A DNA stretch of 41,614 nt from an uncultured Collinsella sp. (GCA_900541695.1 UQKL01000018.1:1-41614), one strand, 5' to 3'. Counted from the first letter of the stretch, positions 15,695 through 25,090 are shown. Numbers and translations are program-made. Notes: generated from the sequence alone by a model not told the origin.

Positions 15695-16573
15695 TTACTT
15701 GTCGTGAAGGACGGTGCCGAGGAAGTCGGCGTCGAAGGGCACGGCTTCGGCAAAGGCATAATCGCCGTCACTGGCGACGAGCAGGTAGTTTTCCTCGCCG
15801 CCGAACTCCGCGTCGCCGCATGGGACCACCCAGGCGTGGGCGAATACCTCGAGTGCCGCGGCAACGCAATCGCGCAGGAACGTCACGTCGCTCCCCCTGT
15901 TCGCACTCACGATATTGGCAACATAGATGCCCCCGGGGTTCAGGCTGCCTCGCACCAAACGCAATGCCTCAACCGTCGCCAGCTCGCGTACGGGCTCGGC
16001 ACCGCCAAAGCAATCGCTCACGACCACGTCGTAGCGACGATGACCCACGCTCGTCACGCCCAGATACGAGCGAGCCTCAGCGGTAATCACTCGCAGGCGA
16101 TCGCCCACCGTGCGCTCCAGCTCGTCCAGGTAGAACCAACGGCGCGCCAGGCGCGTAATCTCGGCATCGTACTCAATGACGTCCATGCGCAAGCTCTCGT
16201 GCGACATCAGTGCAAACTTGGGATAGGCAAACCCGCCGCCGCCCAGCATGAGCATACGGTCGATACCATGCCCGTAAGCATCACGCATTGCGTCCTCAGC
16301 CTCAAACACGTCGTCAAACGCGCGATAGTACGCAAAGACGGGCTCCGCCCAACGCTCGCCAACGTAGCTTGCGCTTTGGTAAACGCCGCCTTGCACCAAT
16401 ACACGGACTTCGTCGCCTCCCTCATCGTGCACGCGTTTCACACGCGCCAACCCATGGCGGGTTCGCGCAACCTGCAGACAGGCAGCACGGACAGCGACAG
16501 CGGCCGCGCCAAGCGCCGCGGCCCCCAGAGCAACGCCGGCAACGACGCCGGCAGAAACACTCGGCTTGTTCAT
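15695..16573 (-). CDS. Membrane-tethered spermidine synthase-like methyltransferase-fold protein
   Basis: A 292-residue protein with an N-terminal hydrophobic segment (about 8-30, Ala/Val/Gly-rich) followed by a Rossmann fold of the spermidine synthase type. The SAM-binding-like glycine motif is MLGGGGFAYPKFAL, then the acidic loop DVIEYDAEITRLARRWF, and later YDVVVSDCFGG. Spermidine synthases are soluble and use decarboxylated SAM; a membrane-anchored form like this may be a methyltransferase or aminopropyltransferase with another substrate. AAAGGAG precedes the start and overlaps the end of elp3. The two genes abut with no gap, so they share a transcript. Confidence 0.75.
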   Translation of the reverse strand: MNKPSVSAGVVAGVALGAAALGAAAVAVRAACLQVARTRHGLARVKRVHDEGGDEVRVLVQGGVYQSASYVGERWAEPVFAYYRAFDDVFEAEDAMRDAYGHGIDRMLMLGGGGFAYPKFALMSHESLRMDVIEYDAEITRLARRWFYLDELERTVGDRLRVITAEARSYLGVTSVGHRRYDVVVSDCFGGAEPVRELATVEALRLVRGSLNPGGIYVANIVSANRGSDVTFLRDCVAAALEVFAHAWVVPCGDAEFGGEENYLLVASDGDYAFAEAVPFDADFLGTVLHDK

Positions 16574-18481
16574 CTAGAGCTCCTTTTGCAGATAAAGGCC
16601 ATGGTCATAAAATCCAAGATGACGATAGTACTCACGTGTGCCAATCGCGCTAATCACGTTGATACGCGCATAACCCGCATCCCGGGCAATCTCGCACGCA
16701 CGTTCTACGAGCAAACGCCCTAACCCGTGATGCTGCGCCGCCTGGCCTTGATCGCCCACGCGCGCCGCCATGCCATACACGTGAACCTCGCGAATCATCG
16801 CCTCGTCCGACACCGTCGGCAACTCGTCCGCATGCGCGGCAACAAACGCGCGGTCGGGCAGCGACAGGCGCAAAAAGCCCGCGATTTTGCCCTGCGGTGT
16901 CACCCACTGCAAAAAGCGCTCGTGCGTCACCGGCGTCTCGTACGCCACTTCCTCGTCAAGGGTCAACTCGTCCAGGTCGGCGCCCGCCGTGCTGATCTCG
17001 CGATAGCGAATCTCACGCACCGTCGCACCGTCACCCCAAGCAGCCAAGCGGTTCTCAACGAGCTGGCGCAGGTTGGGTTTCTTGTTGCCCACCATGATGT
17101 CATCGGAGCTAAAGTCGCGGATCATGCGGCTGATGCGGCAGAACGCCGGCGTCACCACGATGTCGTCGGCCAACACATCGAGCAGCTCGTCCTCGGTATA
17201 GGGGCGCCACTCGCCACGCTCGTAACAGCCCACCAGACGCGAGCCCTCGATGAGCGCGCACGGGTAGACCTTGACCTCGTCGGGCATAAAGGCGCCCTCG
17301 GTCATAAAGCGCTCGTAGTCGCACTTGTCCCCATCAGGCGTGGCGCCCAGCAAGTTGAGCATAAAGTGCGCGTGGATCTTAAAGCCAAACAGGCGCGCGA
17401 GCGAAAACGCCCGCTCGATCTGCGCCACCGAAATGCGGCGCTCGTTGATATCGAGTAGATGCTGGTCAAGACTCTGAATACCCATCTGAATCTTGGTGCA
17501 ACCCAGGCGGCGGATGAGCGTGAGGGCCTGCGGCGTTACGGCATCGGGGCGCGTCTCGATAACGAGCCCCACCACGCGATGCTTCGCCGTCTCGTTGATG
17601 CGCTGCTGACGCTCAAGCTCCTCCATCGTTGCCGTCTGCCACTCGGCAGCCTCGCCCCATGGCGTACCGGGGCCGTACAGACGGCGCACTGCGCGGTTAT
17701 AGCCACCAACGACAGCATCCACACGCCCCTGCTCGTCGGCAACGCCGGCAGCAAGCTCAGCCTCGTCTGTCGCAATGCCGGCAGCCCGATAGCGCTCGCG
17801 GCGCTCTGTTACCACCGGCGGCAGGGCATCGGCGGGAGCGTCATCGAGCAGGCGCCCTGCCTCGGCACGGCTGATGCCCGGACGCGCCAACATGGGGTTT
17901 GCCGCCACGCCGGCGACGGCATCGTCATTGAGCGCACGGAAAAGCTCCGACATAAACCACGTTTGATACCCTTGCGGATAGTCGCTCCAGGTGCCACCGA
18001 GCACGATGAGCTCTATCTTGTCGGTCGCATGCCCCATCTGCGAAAGCGCGGTCAGACGAGCGCTCACCTGCAGATACGGGTCAAAGCAGTTTTGCTCCGC
18101 ACGGGCGCACGCCGGCTCGGCGTGCAGATAGCTTTTAGGCATGCGCAGGTCATTGGGGCAAAACAGGCAATCGCCCGAGCATGGCCAGGGCTTGGTAATG
18201 ACGGTAATGGTCGCCACGCCCGAAGCCGTGCGACGAGGCTTCATACGCAGCACCTGCAGCAGTCGACGTTCCAGCTCGGTATCGACATTCCACGCAGCCC
18301 AACGAGCCGGCTCCTCACGTTTAACCCGCTGGTAGAACGGCAGCAGACGGCGCTTGGCCAAATCGCGTTTGTCGGCACCCTCACGGCGCGCCTCGGCATG
18401 TATCAGTTTGACGAGCGCCTTGTCGTCCACGGTCTCGCCGCGACGCAGGGCCTCAAGTATGTTCAAGATAATCTGTTCCAT
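16574..18481 (-). CDS. elp3: Elp3 family radical SAM / GNAT tRNA uridine-modifying enzyme
   Basis: A 635-residue two-domain enzyme. The N-terminal basic region ends in MKPRRTASGVATITVITKP, followed by the radical SAM cluster motif CSGDCLFC (C101, C105, C108). The middle carries VVGLVIETRPDAV and LGCTKIQMGIQS, hallmarks of Elp3, which binds tRNA and carboxymethylates U34. The C-terminal 80 residues are a GNAT acetyltransferase domain with GLGRLLVERACEIARDAGY and EYYRHLGFYDHG. Stand-alone Elp3 occurs in some bacteria and archaea without the other Elongator subunits. The ribosome binding site (GGGGGC) is close to the ATG. It begins an operon with the spermidine synthase-like gene, a pairing I do not know from elsewhere. 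Confidence 0.9.
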   Translation of the reverse strand: MEQIILNILEALRRGETVDDKALVKLIHAEARREGADKRDLAKRRLLPFYQRVKREEPARWAAWNVDTELERRLLQVLRMKPRRTASGVATITVITKPWPCSGDCLFCPNDLRMPKSYLHAEPACARAEQNCFDPYLQVSARLTALSQMGHATDKIELIVLGGTWSDYPQGYQTWFMSELFRALNDDAVAGVAANPMLARPGISRAEAGRLLDDAPADALPPVVTERRERYRAAGIATDEAELAAGVADEQGRVDAVVGGYNRAVRRLYGPGTPWGEAAEWQTATMEELERQQRINETAKHRVVGLVIETRPDAVTPQALTLIRRLGCTKIQMGIQSLDQHLLDINERRISVAQIERAFSLARLFGFKIHAHFMLNLLGATPDGDKCDYERFMTEGAFMPDEVKVYPCALIEGSRLVGCYERGEWRPYTEDELLDVLADDIVVTPAFCRISRMIRDFSSDDIMVGNKKPNLRQLVENRLAAWGDGATVREIRYREISTAGADLDELTLDEEVAYETPVTHERFLQWVTPQGKIAGFLRLSLPDRAFVAAHADELPTVSDEAMIREVHVYGMAARVGDQGQAAQHHGLGRLLVERACEIARDAGYARINVISAIGTREYYRHLGFYDHGLYLQKEL

Positions 18482-18501
18482 GCCCCCATTGTAAAGGCAA
18501 A

Positions 18502-18531
18502 GGCGCCGGAGCCCGTCACGGCTCCGGCGCC
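18502..18531 (-). terminator. Terminator after the DUF4097 gene
   Basis: A perfect 12-bp stem, GGCGCCGGAGCC at 18502-18513 and GGCTCCGGCGCC at 18520-18531, with a six-base loop. On the minus strand it is followed by TTTGCCTTT. It ends the XRE-DUF4097 transcript 50 bases after the stop and insulates elp3. Confidence 0.8.
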
Positions 18532-18579
18532 TCCATCAAACAGCGCAGCTATGGTTTATAAGTCTTCGATAACCGCCCG

Positions 18580-19479
18580 TCACTCTGAATCAAATGACAT
18601 GTCGCCCGAACCAACCTCAAAACGATACGTGGCGGACTTATCGCCATTATCGAATTCAAGATTCAAAATGGTCTCGCCGTCGTAGTCAAGCGGAAGGAAA
18701 TCGCTCTCGAAGTCGCCGCTGCCCAAGGTGAGGCTCGCCTTAAAGCCCGTAGAGTTCGGAACCGTCATCTCCACATCACCCGAGCCCACACTCACGTCCA
18801 TCGACTTCGCGGGCGCCTGGTAGAGATCGAACGTCATGTCGCCCGAACCGACCTCGGCATTCAGGGTGTCGGTCACGGTGCCCGTAAACTCAACGTCTCC
18901 CGAATTCAACGTTATAACCAGATCATGGCACGCAATGTCCGCGACCGCCAGGTCGCCCGACCCTACATTCGCCGTAATGCCCACCAGGTTATCCGCAACA
19001 TCTCGCGGCAGCTCAATGGTAATTGTGCGGTCAATCGCGCGCTTATCATCGTAGTCGAACTGACTGATCTTGAGCGTAGAGCCCTTGACCTCAGCAAGGT
19101 TCCGGGTAGCCGCATCAGAAGCAGACGTTCCCTTCGCAACGCGACCGCTTTCGATAACACGCACCGGGCCGCCAGAGACACATTTAACCTCGACCGTCCC
19201 CGACGTCACGTCCAAGTCGAGCGATTGGAACGCGTCGGCATCAAACGTTTCGCTCGAAAGCTGCTGAGGCCGAGCGGAATAGTTACCGCTATCCAAGAGA
19301 TCATCGTCGTCAAACATATCGTCAAAATCAGACAAATCTCCAGATAGAATACCGGTCGTACGCACCATATCGGAATGAGCCAATAGCTGCGAAGCACCAA
19401 AGACAAGCCCGATGATAAGCACAAACGCTCCGATGCCAACACCCAAGCGTACCTTGGATTCATGCGAAAGCTTCATCAT
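18580..19479 (-). CDS. DUF4097 family membrane-anchored beta-repeat protein
   Basis: A 299-residue protein with a short basic N-terminus, a membrane helix at about 12-34 (LGVGIGAFVLIIGLVFGA), an acidic stretch (DFDDMFDDDDLLD), and an extracellular domain of about 220 residues. From about residue 165 it repeats a turn motif every 20 or so residues: GSGD five times and NSGD once (for example VGSGDLAV, LNSGDVEF, VGSGDMTF). This is the beta-solenoid pattern of DUF4097. The family is often encoded with PadR/XRE regulators of envelope-stress type. The start overlaps the XRE-family gene by four bases, so both work together, plausibly in envelope homeostasis. Confidence 0.85.
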   Translation of the reverse strand: MMKLSHESKVRLGVGIGAFVLIIGLVFGASQLLAHSDMVRTTGILSGDLSDFDDMFDDDDLLDSGNYSARPQQLSSETFDADAFQSLDLDVTSGTVEVKCVSGGPVRVIESGRVAKGTSASDAATRNLAEVKGSTLKISQFDYDDKRAIDRTITIELPRDVADNLVGITANVGSGDLAVADIACHDLVITLNSGDVEFTGTVTDTLNAEVGSGDMTFDLYQAPAKSMDVSVGSGDVEMTVPNSTGFKASLTLGSGDFESDFLPLDYDGETILNLEFDNGDKSATYRFEVGSGDMSFDSE

Positions 19480-20192
19480 TCATCACCCTCTTTGGCAATC
19501 GGCTCAGCGGTAGTCGCGGTAGCCACGTCAGTATCAACCGAAGCGGAAACATTCCGAGCCCTAGCCGCCACCGGTGCCGGACCAACCTGGATATCCCCAC
19601 GCGCCCAATCACCATCGAGCGCACGCGCCACCCAGTGATAGATGGGAATCGTAAAGAAGATCAGCGCGGCAAAGGGGCCGGCACCAAAAAGGAACATCAG
19701 CAAAAAGAACAGCAGCCAGCACACGGCCCAATACGGGAACGACTGGAAGGGGCCCTTCACCGGAGTCGAGCCAACTGCGCCGCCACTCGTCGCCTGCGCC
19801 GTAGCAGCATTGGCGGCCTGTGCACTCCAGCTTGCCGCTTGTGCCGCCTTGGCTGCCGCGTCACTTGCCTGCGTTGCCGCCTCGGTAGCTCGTGCCGCCG
19901 CCTCATGAGTGCGTGCGCGCTCTGCTGCCTCGGCCTCGCGCTGACGAGCGCGGTCCTCGTTCTCAAACTCGATATCGTCCTCGATCTCGTCGCTCGGATT
20001 GAGCAGCTCGTCCAGGCTCACGCCGTAGAGCTTGGCGAGCGAGATCAGGTTCTCGGTATCGGGCGAGCTCTCCGCGCGCTCCCATTTACTGACCGCCTGG
20101 CGCGACAGCCCCAGCTTTCGCGCCAGCCCTTCTTGGCTAAAACCCTTGCTGCGACGAAGGTCGGCGAGCCGCTGCGCAGTTTCTACATTCAT
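19476..20192 (-). CDS. XRE family regulator with Ala-rich linker and membrane segments
   Basis: A 238-residue protein. Residues about 8-62 are a Cro/C1-type helix-turn-helix (LADLRRSKGFSQEGLARKLG, then SRQAVSKWERAESSPDTENL). A charged, then Ala-rich coiled region (about 70-145) leads to two hydrophobic segments (AVCWLLFFLLMFLFGAG and FAALIFFTIPIYHWVA). A DNA-binding domain joined to a membrane region suggests a membrane-bound sensor-regulator, with DUF4097 as output or ligand partner. I set the start at 20192 because AGGAGG lies four bases upstream; the longer reading to 20441 has no support. It overlaps the DUF4097 gene by four bases. Confidence 0.85.
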   Translation of the reverse strand: MNVETAQRLADLRRSKGFSQEGLARKLGLSRQAVSKWERAESSPDTENLISLAKLYGVSLDELLNPSDEIEDDIEFENEDRARQREAEAAERARTHEAAARATEAATQASDAAAKAAQAASWSAQAANAATAQATSGGAVGSTPVKGPFQSFPYWAVCWLLFFLLMFLFGAGPFAALIFFTIPIYHWVARALDGDWARGDIQVGPAPVAARARNVSASVDTDVATATTAEPIAKEGDE

Positions 20193-20459
20193 GGTTCCTC
20201 CTATGTGATGCCAGCCGTACCGCCGGACCGTTTTTGTTCTTAAGGCGCCTTGCACAGTTAAAAATCTATCCGCCACCGCCAAAAGCATGCCACCTATTCT
20301 AGTAAGATTTTTGACAACCGGCGGTTGCGGGTGCATATGAGCTGCGGAAATGTGTCCAAACAAAGCAATGACCCGTAGCTTGGTTGTCCCCGTTGCGGCG
20401 TTAACGGTAGTATGGTCGTACTGTTTATTCCGCACCGCCAACGGAGGGAGTTCCGCGCC

Positions 20460-21332
20460 GTGAACCGCGATTTCGCCTCATCGCTCATCCAGCTCAACAA
20501 CACGTTCTATCGCGAGCACTCCGCCTCCTTTTCCGATACGCGCCAGGCCCCGTGGCCCGGCTGGGTACGCACCATGGATATCGCGCTCGAGCAGCTCGAC
20601 GTCGCCACGATCGAGCATCCCGTCCGCGTCTTCGATCTTGCCTGCGGCAATATGCGGTTCGAGAACTTTGCCGCCGGCGGCGCACTTGCCGCCAAGGGCG
20701 TCGACGGAGCAAACCCCTCGGCAGATGCCAGCTGCCCGTTTGAGTTCTATGGTGTCGACTCGTGCCAAGACCTGGCCATCGATGCGCGCGGCCACGCCCT
20801 GCGCATTCCCAACCTGCACTTCCAGGAGCTCGATGTGCTCGATGCCCTCATGAAGCTCAACCCCGCCGAAACACCCGACGTGCTTTTCGACGCCCCGCTC
20901 GCCGACATCTCGGTCTGCTTTGGTTTTATGCACCACGTGCCGTCGTGTGAGTACCGCGTACGCGTGCTCGACGCCCTGGTGCGCCAGACGCGCCCAGGCG
21001 GCATCATCGCCATCAGCTTTTGGGAGTTTATGAACGACGAGCGCATGGCGCGCAAGGCCGTTCGAGCCGAAGCCCGCGCCGAGCTCACCCCGCCGTTTGA
21101 GGGTTACGATTCCACGCAGTTTGAAGCCGGTGACCACCTCATTGGCTGGCAAAACGACCGCCACGCCTACCGCTATTGCCATCACTTTGACGATCAGCAG
21201 ATTACCGACCTGGTGCGCGGCGTCCGTACGTTCTACAAGAGCGGCGAGGTCCCCGTGCGCGAGCTTGAGCGCTTCCATGCTGACGGTCGCAGCGGCGATC
21301 TCAACCGCTATGTGATTCTCAAGCGCCTGTAG
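20460..21332 (+). CDS. Class I SAM-dependent methyltransferase, unknown substrate
   Basis: A 290-residue Rossmann-fold methyltransferase. Motif I is VFDLACGNMRFE (57-68), a later acidic segment is FYGVDSCQDLAID, and ADISVCFGFMHHVPS is a motif IV-like stretch followed by LVRQTRPGGIIAISFWEF. The profile fits small-molecule or RNA methyltransferases; no substrate can be named. I chose the GTG at 20460, since GGAGGGAG lies upstream, although its spacing (12 bases from GGAGG) is longer than usual; an ATG at 20412 has no such site. It is 119 bases upstream of trmB and may be co-transcribed with it. Confidence 0.75.
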   Translation: MNRDFASSLIQLNNTFYREHSASFSDTRQAPWPGWVRTMDIALEQLDVATIEHPVRVFDLACGNMRFENFAAGGALAAKGVDGANPSADASCPFEFYGVDSCQDLAIDARGHALRIPNLHFQELDVLDALMKLNPAETPDVLFDAPLADISVCFGFMHHVPSCEYRVRVLDALVRQTRPGGIIAISFWEFMNDERMARKAVRAEARAELTPPFEGYDSTQFEAGDHLIGWQNDRHAYRYCHHFDDQQITDLVRGVRTFYKSGEVPVRELERFHADGRSGDLNRYVILKRL

Positions 21333-21451
21333 GCACCGACGACTCGCCGTCGAGCCGCACCGCGTCTTTCGGGCAAACTATGCCCACCCCTTTTTCAACC
21401 CATTGACGGAACGCGCGGCCATGCGTTCCATACTTATGACCAAGGAGCCTC

Positions 21452-22291
21452 ATGGGAGCCGTCCACGTTCGCACGCCTAAGAACTTTGTGCTCGAGGAGC
21501 GCCTGGAGCGCTACGCCGATGCGATTGAGACGAACCCCGAAATCTATGCCGGAGATTGGCGCGAGGCTTGCGCGCCAGTTGGCAGCAAGCCCTTCGAACA
21601 CCTTCATCTGGATCTGGGCTGCGGCAAAGGCACCTATCTGGTTGAGCGCGCTCGCCGTGAGCCCGACACGCTCTTTATCGGCATGGACCAGGAGCCCATC
21701 TGCATCGCCTATGCCGCACAGAAAATCTGCGAGCAGGAACTGACCAACGCACTCGTTCTGCCCCGAGGCGCCGCATCGCTGCCGCAGCTATTTGCCGCAG
21801 GCGAGCTCGATGCCATCACCATTAACTTTCCCACGCCGCAGCCCAAGGCCAAGTACGCCAAAAAACGACTCGTCCATGTCGACCATCTGATGATCTACCG
21901 CCCGCTCTTTGCAGCCGGCGCCACCGTCACGCTGCGCACCGACAGCAAGCCATTGCGCGACTACGCCCTGGGGCAGTTCGCCGCGGCAGGCTACGACACA
22001 CTTTGGGTAAGCGACAACGTCCGCCGCGACCATCCCGAGCACCCCGAGACCGAATATGAATGCCGTACGCGCGAGATGGGTGCCGTCGTCTATGGCATTT
22101 GTGCCACACCCGGCGAGAAGCCTACCGAAGAGACACTCGCAGCAGGCCGAGAGCAGGAGCAAAGCCTTGCGTGCTACCTGCCCGATAACCTCGACGAGCT
22201 CACCTATGTACCCCTGGGCATGGAAGAGGCCGTCGAGAACTTTAGAAACCGCGCCCGCAAAGGCAAGAAGCGCCTGCCGCAAGAGCACTAA
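21452..22291 (+). CDS. trmB: TrmB-like tRNA (guanine-N7)-methyltransferase, divergent
   Basis: A 279-residue protein. The SAM-binding motif is LDLGCGKGTYL (53-63), followed by FIGMDQE at the acidic ribose-binding position, and a family-like segment NFPTPQPKAKYAKKRL at 125-140. Canonical TrmB has an Asp-Pro-Trp-Pro core followed by Lys/Arg there; here Thr and Gln replace the Asp and Trp, while the basic tail is kept. A further C-terminal extension of about 60 residues exceeds the usual length. The enzyme would form m7G46 in tRNA. AAGGAG precedes the ATG. Methylation activity is probable but not certain given the altered motif. Confidence 0.75.
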   Translation: MGAVHVRTPKNFVLEERLERYADAIETNPEIYAGDWREACAPVGSKPFEHLHLDLGCGKGTYLVERARREPDTLFIGMDQEPICIAYAAQKICEQELTNALVLPRGAASLPQLFAAGELDAITINFPTPQPKAKYAKKRLVHVDHLMIYRPLFAAGATVTLRTDSKPLRDYALGQFAAAGYDTLWVSDNVRRDHPEHPETEYECRTREMGAVVYGICATPGEKPTEETLAAGREQEQSLACYLPDNLDELTYVPLGMEEAVENFRNRARKGKKRLPQEH

Positions 22292-22389
22292 CTTCACGCG
22301 CCCATTTCCTGCATTTTCTCGCGCGCTGGCACCCCGCGCCGCCGCTACGCCATAATAGTTGGCGGACAATCGCGAGAGAAAGCAAACAC

Positions 22390-25071
22390 ATGGCACAGAC
22401 CACGACAGATACCGCCGCCAGCACCGTCTCCGGCGCCGGCGCCGCCAGCTCATTCTCGGGCGGCACGGGAACCGAAGCCGAGTTTGGCTCGCTCGGCGCG
22501 CTCTCCCCCACCTGGTGGGAGCCCGAGGACGGCAGCGAGCCCGAACCGTGGCTTACGCCCGATCAAGCCTTCGAACGCTTCTTTGAATGGACGAGCGATC
22601 GCGGCATTGAGTTGTGGGATCACCAAGAAGAGGCCCTCATGGACCTGGCTGCCGGCGATCACGTCATTTTGGGAACACCGACCGGATCGGGTAAATCGCT
22701 CGTCGCGCTGGGCATGCTCTTTATGGGCATGGCGCAGGGCAAACGTTGCTATTACACGGCCCCTATCAAGGCCCTGGTCAGCGAAAAGTTCTTCGATCTG
22801 GTACAGGTGCTCGGCCGCGATAACGTCGGTATGATCACCGGCGACACGCACATCAACACCAAGGCGCCCGTCATCTGCTGCACGGCCGAAATCCTTGCCA
22901 ACGATGCACTGCGTGAGGGCAAGGGCGCCGACGTTGGCTGCGTGGCCATGGACGAGTTCCACTACTTTGCCGACCCCGACCGCGGCTGGGCCTGGCAGGT
23001 GCCGCTGCTCACCCTGCCCCACACGCAGTTTATGCTCATGAGCGCCACGCTCGGCGATGTCACCGCCATCGCCGCCTCACTCGAGGAGCACACCGGCGCT
23101 GCTTGCGACTTGGTTGTCGACGCCCCGCGTCCTGTTCCGCTGAGCTACGACTATGTGACGACCTCCCTCGAGGGCACCGTCGAGCTCGCCATGCGCCGCG
23201 GCGAGGCCCCGCTCTATATCGTGCACTTTAGCCAGGATGCCGCCCTTGCGACGGCACAGTCGCTCGCCAATTTTGGCATCGCCAGCAAGGAGCAGCGCGA
23301 GGCCATTAAGGATGCTGCCAAGGGAACGAGCTTCTCGACGGCCTTTGGCAAGATTCTCAAGCGCCTGCTTGGATGCGGCGTCGGCGTGCACCATGCTGGC
23401 ATGTTGCCGCGCTATCGCCTGCTGGTCGAGCGCTTGGCGCAGCAGGGCCTGCTGCCCGTCATCTGCGGCACCGATACGCTCGGCGTCGGCATCAACGTAC
23501 CCATCCACACCGTGGTGCTCACCGCGCTCACCAAGTTCGATGGCTACAAGATGCGTCGCCTGCGCGCCCGCGAGTTCCATCAGATTGCCGGTCGCGCCGG
23601 CCGCTCGGGCTTCGACACCGAGGGCATGGTGATCGCCGAGGCACCCGAGCACGAGATCGAGAATGCCAAGCTTATGGCCAAAGCGGGCGACGACCCCAAA
23701 AAACTCCGTAAGATTAAAAAGAAAAAGGCCCCCGAGGGCTTTGTCACCTGGAACAAGCAGACCTTCGAGCGCCTAATCGAGACGCAACCCGAGACGCTCA
23801 AGCCGCGCCTGCGCATCACACACTCCATGGTGATTAGCGTGGTCGAGCAGGGCGGCGATGCCCGCGCCCGCGTACACGACCTCATCGAGACGAGCCTGCA
23901 GACTCCCGAGGAAAAGGCTAAGCTCGAGGTTCGCGCCGACGAGATCTTCGCCACGCTCATCGATTCCGGCGTCGTCGTTCGCACCGAGGTGCCGCCCGCA
24001 CCCGACGCCCCGACTGACGCCGCACCAGACATCGACTATGCGCTGACGGTCGATCTGCCCGAGGACTTCGCGCTCGATCAGCCGCTCTCGCCGTTCTTGC
24101 TTGCCGCATTGGAGCTGCTCGATCCCGAGAGCGAGACCTATACCATGGACCTGATCTCGATGGTCGAGGCAACGCTCGAGGATCCCAAGCAGGTGCTGCG
24201 CGCACAGGAGCGCGCAGCACGCGATCGCGCTATGGCCGAGATGAAGGCCGACGGCATCGAGTATGAGGAGCGCTTGGAGCGCATTCAGGACGTTACGTAC
24301 GAAAAGCCGCTCGAGGATTTGCTCGACGCCGCTTTTGACAAGTACCGCCAGGAAGTACCCTGGGCAAACGACTACCAGCTCTCTCCCAAGAGCGTTCTGC
24401 GCGATATGCTGGAAAGCGCGAGCGATTTTAAGGGCTACATTCAAAAGCTCGGCATCGCCCGCTCAGAGGGCATTTTACTGCGCTACCTGGCAGAGGCCTA
24501 CCGTTCTCTCGACCGCACCGTACCCATCGAGAAGCGCGACGAGCGCCTGCGCGACATTATCTCGTGGCTGGGCTTTGTGGTGCGCTCGGTGGACTCGAGC
24601 CTGGTGGACGAGTGGGAGAACGCCGGCAACCCGGCAGCCCTCGACGCCGCGCCGCCGCAGGGCATCGACGAGGTCGTGGCGGACCGCCGCGGCTGCACGC
24701 TGCTGGTGCGCAACGCGCTCTTCCGCCGCGTGACCCTTGCCGCTCGCGAGCATGTTCGCGACCTGGGCGAGCTCGACGACGACTGGGGCATGAGCGAAAT
24801 CCGCTGGCAAAAAGCGCTCGATGCCTACCATGAGCAGCACGAGGAAATCCTCACCGACGGAGATGCCCGCAGTGCCGCGATGTTTTCCATCGATGAGTCC
24901 GACGAGAAGGCTGCACACGTGTGGCACGTGCACCAGATCTTTGCCGACGAGGATGGCGACCACGACTTTGGCATCATGGGCGATGTCGATCTGGACGCCA
25001 CGCAAGATGGCGGCGAGGTCATCTTCAAAAACTACCGCGTCGGCTTTATCGAGGACCTGCTCGAGAACTAG
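22390..25071 (+). CDS. Ski2-like DEAD/DEAH RNA helicase with DUF3516 region
   Basis: An 893-residue SF2 helicase. Motif I is GTPTGSGKS (95-103), motif II DEFH in MDEFHYFADPDRGW (about 187-200), motif III LMSATLGD, and the motif V-VI region is DTLGVGINVP then FHQIAGRAGRSGFDTEG. The Ski2/Mtr4-like core occupies about 75-460. The remaining 430 residues fit the actinobacterial DUF3516 extension and are acidic and helical. Such enzymes are thought to act in RNA processing or turnover; the exact role is unknown. The ribosome binding site is weak (GAGAGAAAG). A strong terminator follows at 25091. Confidence 0.88.
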   Translation: MAQTTTDTAASTVSGAGAASSFSGGTGTEAEFGSLGALSPTWWEPEDGSEPEPWLTPDQAFERFFEWTSDRGIELWDHQEEALMDLAAGDHVILGTPTGSGKSLVALGMLFMGMAQGKRCYYTAPIKALVSEKFFDLVQVLGRDNVGMITGDTHINTKAPVICCTAEILANDALREGKGADVGCVAMDEFHYFADPDRGWAWQVPLLTLPHTQFMLMSATLGDVTAIAASLEEHTGAACDLVVDAPRPVPLSYDYVTTSLEGTVELAMRRGEAPLYIVHFSQDAALATAQSLANFGIASKEQREAIKDAAKGTSFSTAFGKILKRLLGCGVGVHHAGMLPRYRLLVERLAQQGLLPVICGTDTLGVGINVPIHTVVLTALTKFDGYKMRRLRAREFHQIAGRAGRSGFDTEGMVIAEAPEHEIENAKLMAKAGDDPKKLRKIKKKKAPEGFVTWNKQTFERLIETQPETLKPRLRITHSMVISVVEQGGDARARVHDLIETSLQTPEEKAKLEVRADEIFATLIDSGVVVRTEVPPAPDAPTDAAPDIDYALTVDLPEDFALDQPLSPFLLAALELLDPESETYTMDLISMVEATLEDPKQVLRAQERAARDRAMAEMKADGIEYEERLERIQDVTYEKPLEDLLDAAFDKYRQEVPWANDYQLSPKSVLRDMLESASDFKGYIQKLGIARSEGILLRYLAEAYRSLDRTVPIEKRDERLRDIISWLGFVVRSVDSSLVDEWENAGNPAALDAAPPQGIDEVVADRRGCTLLVRNALFRRVTLAAREHVRDLGELDDDWGMSEIRWQKALDAYHEQHEEILTDGDARSAAMFSIDESDEKAAHVWHVHQIFADEDGDHDFGIMGDVDLDATQDGGEVIFKNYRVGFIEDLLEN

Positions 25072-25090
25072 CCGACCATACTGGAACGAA

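Noticed and set aside
17459..18685. Plus-strand frame of 408 codons opposite elp3
   Set aside because: Antisense shadow with no recognisable domain.
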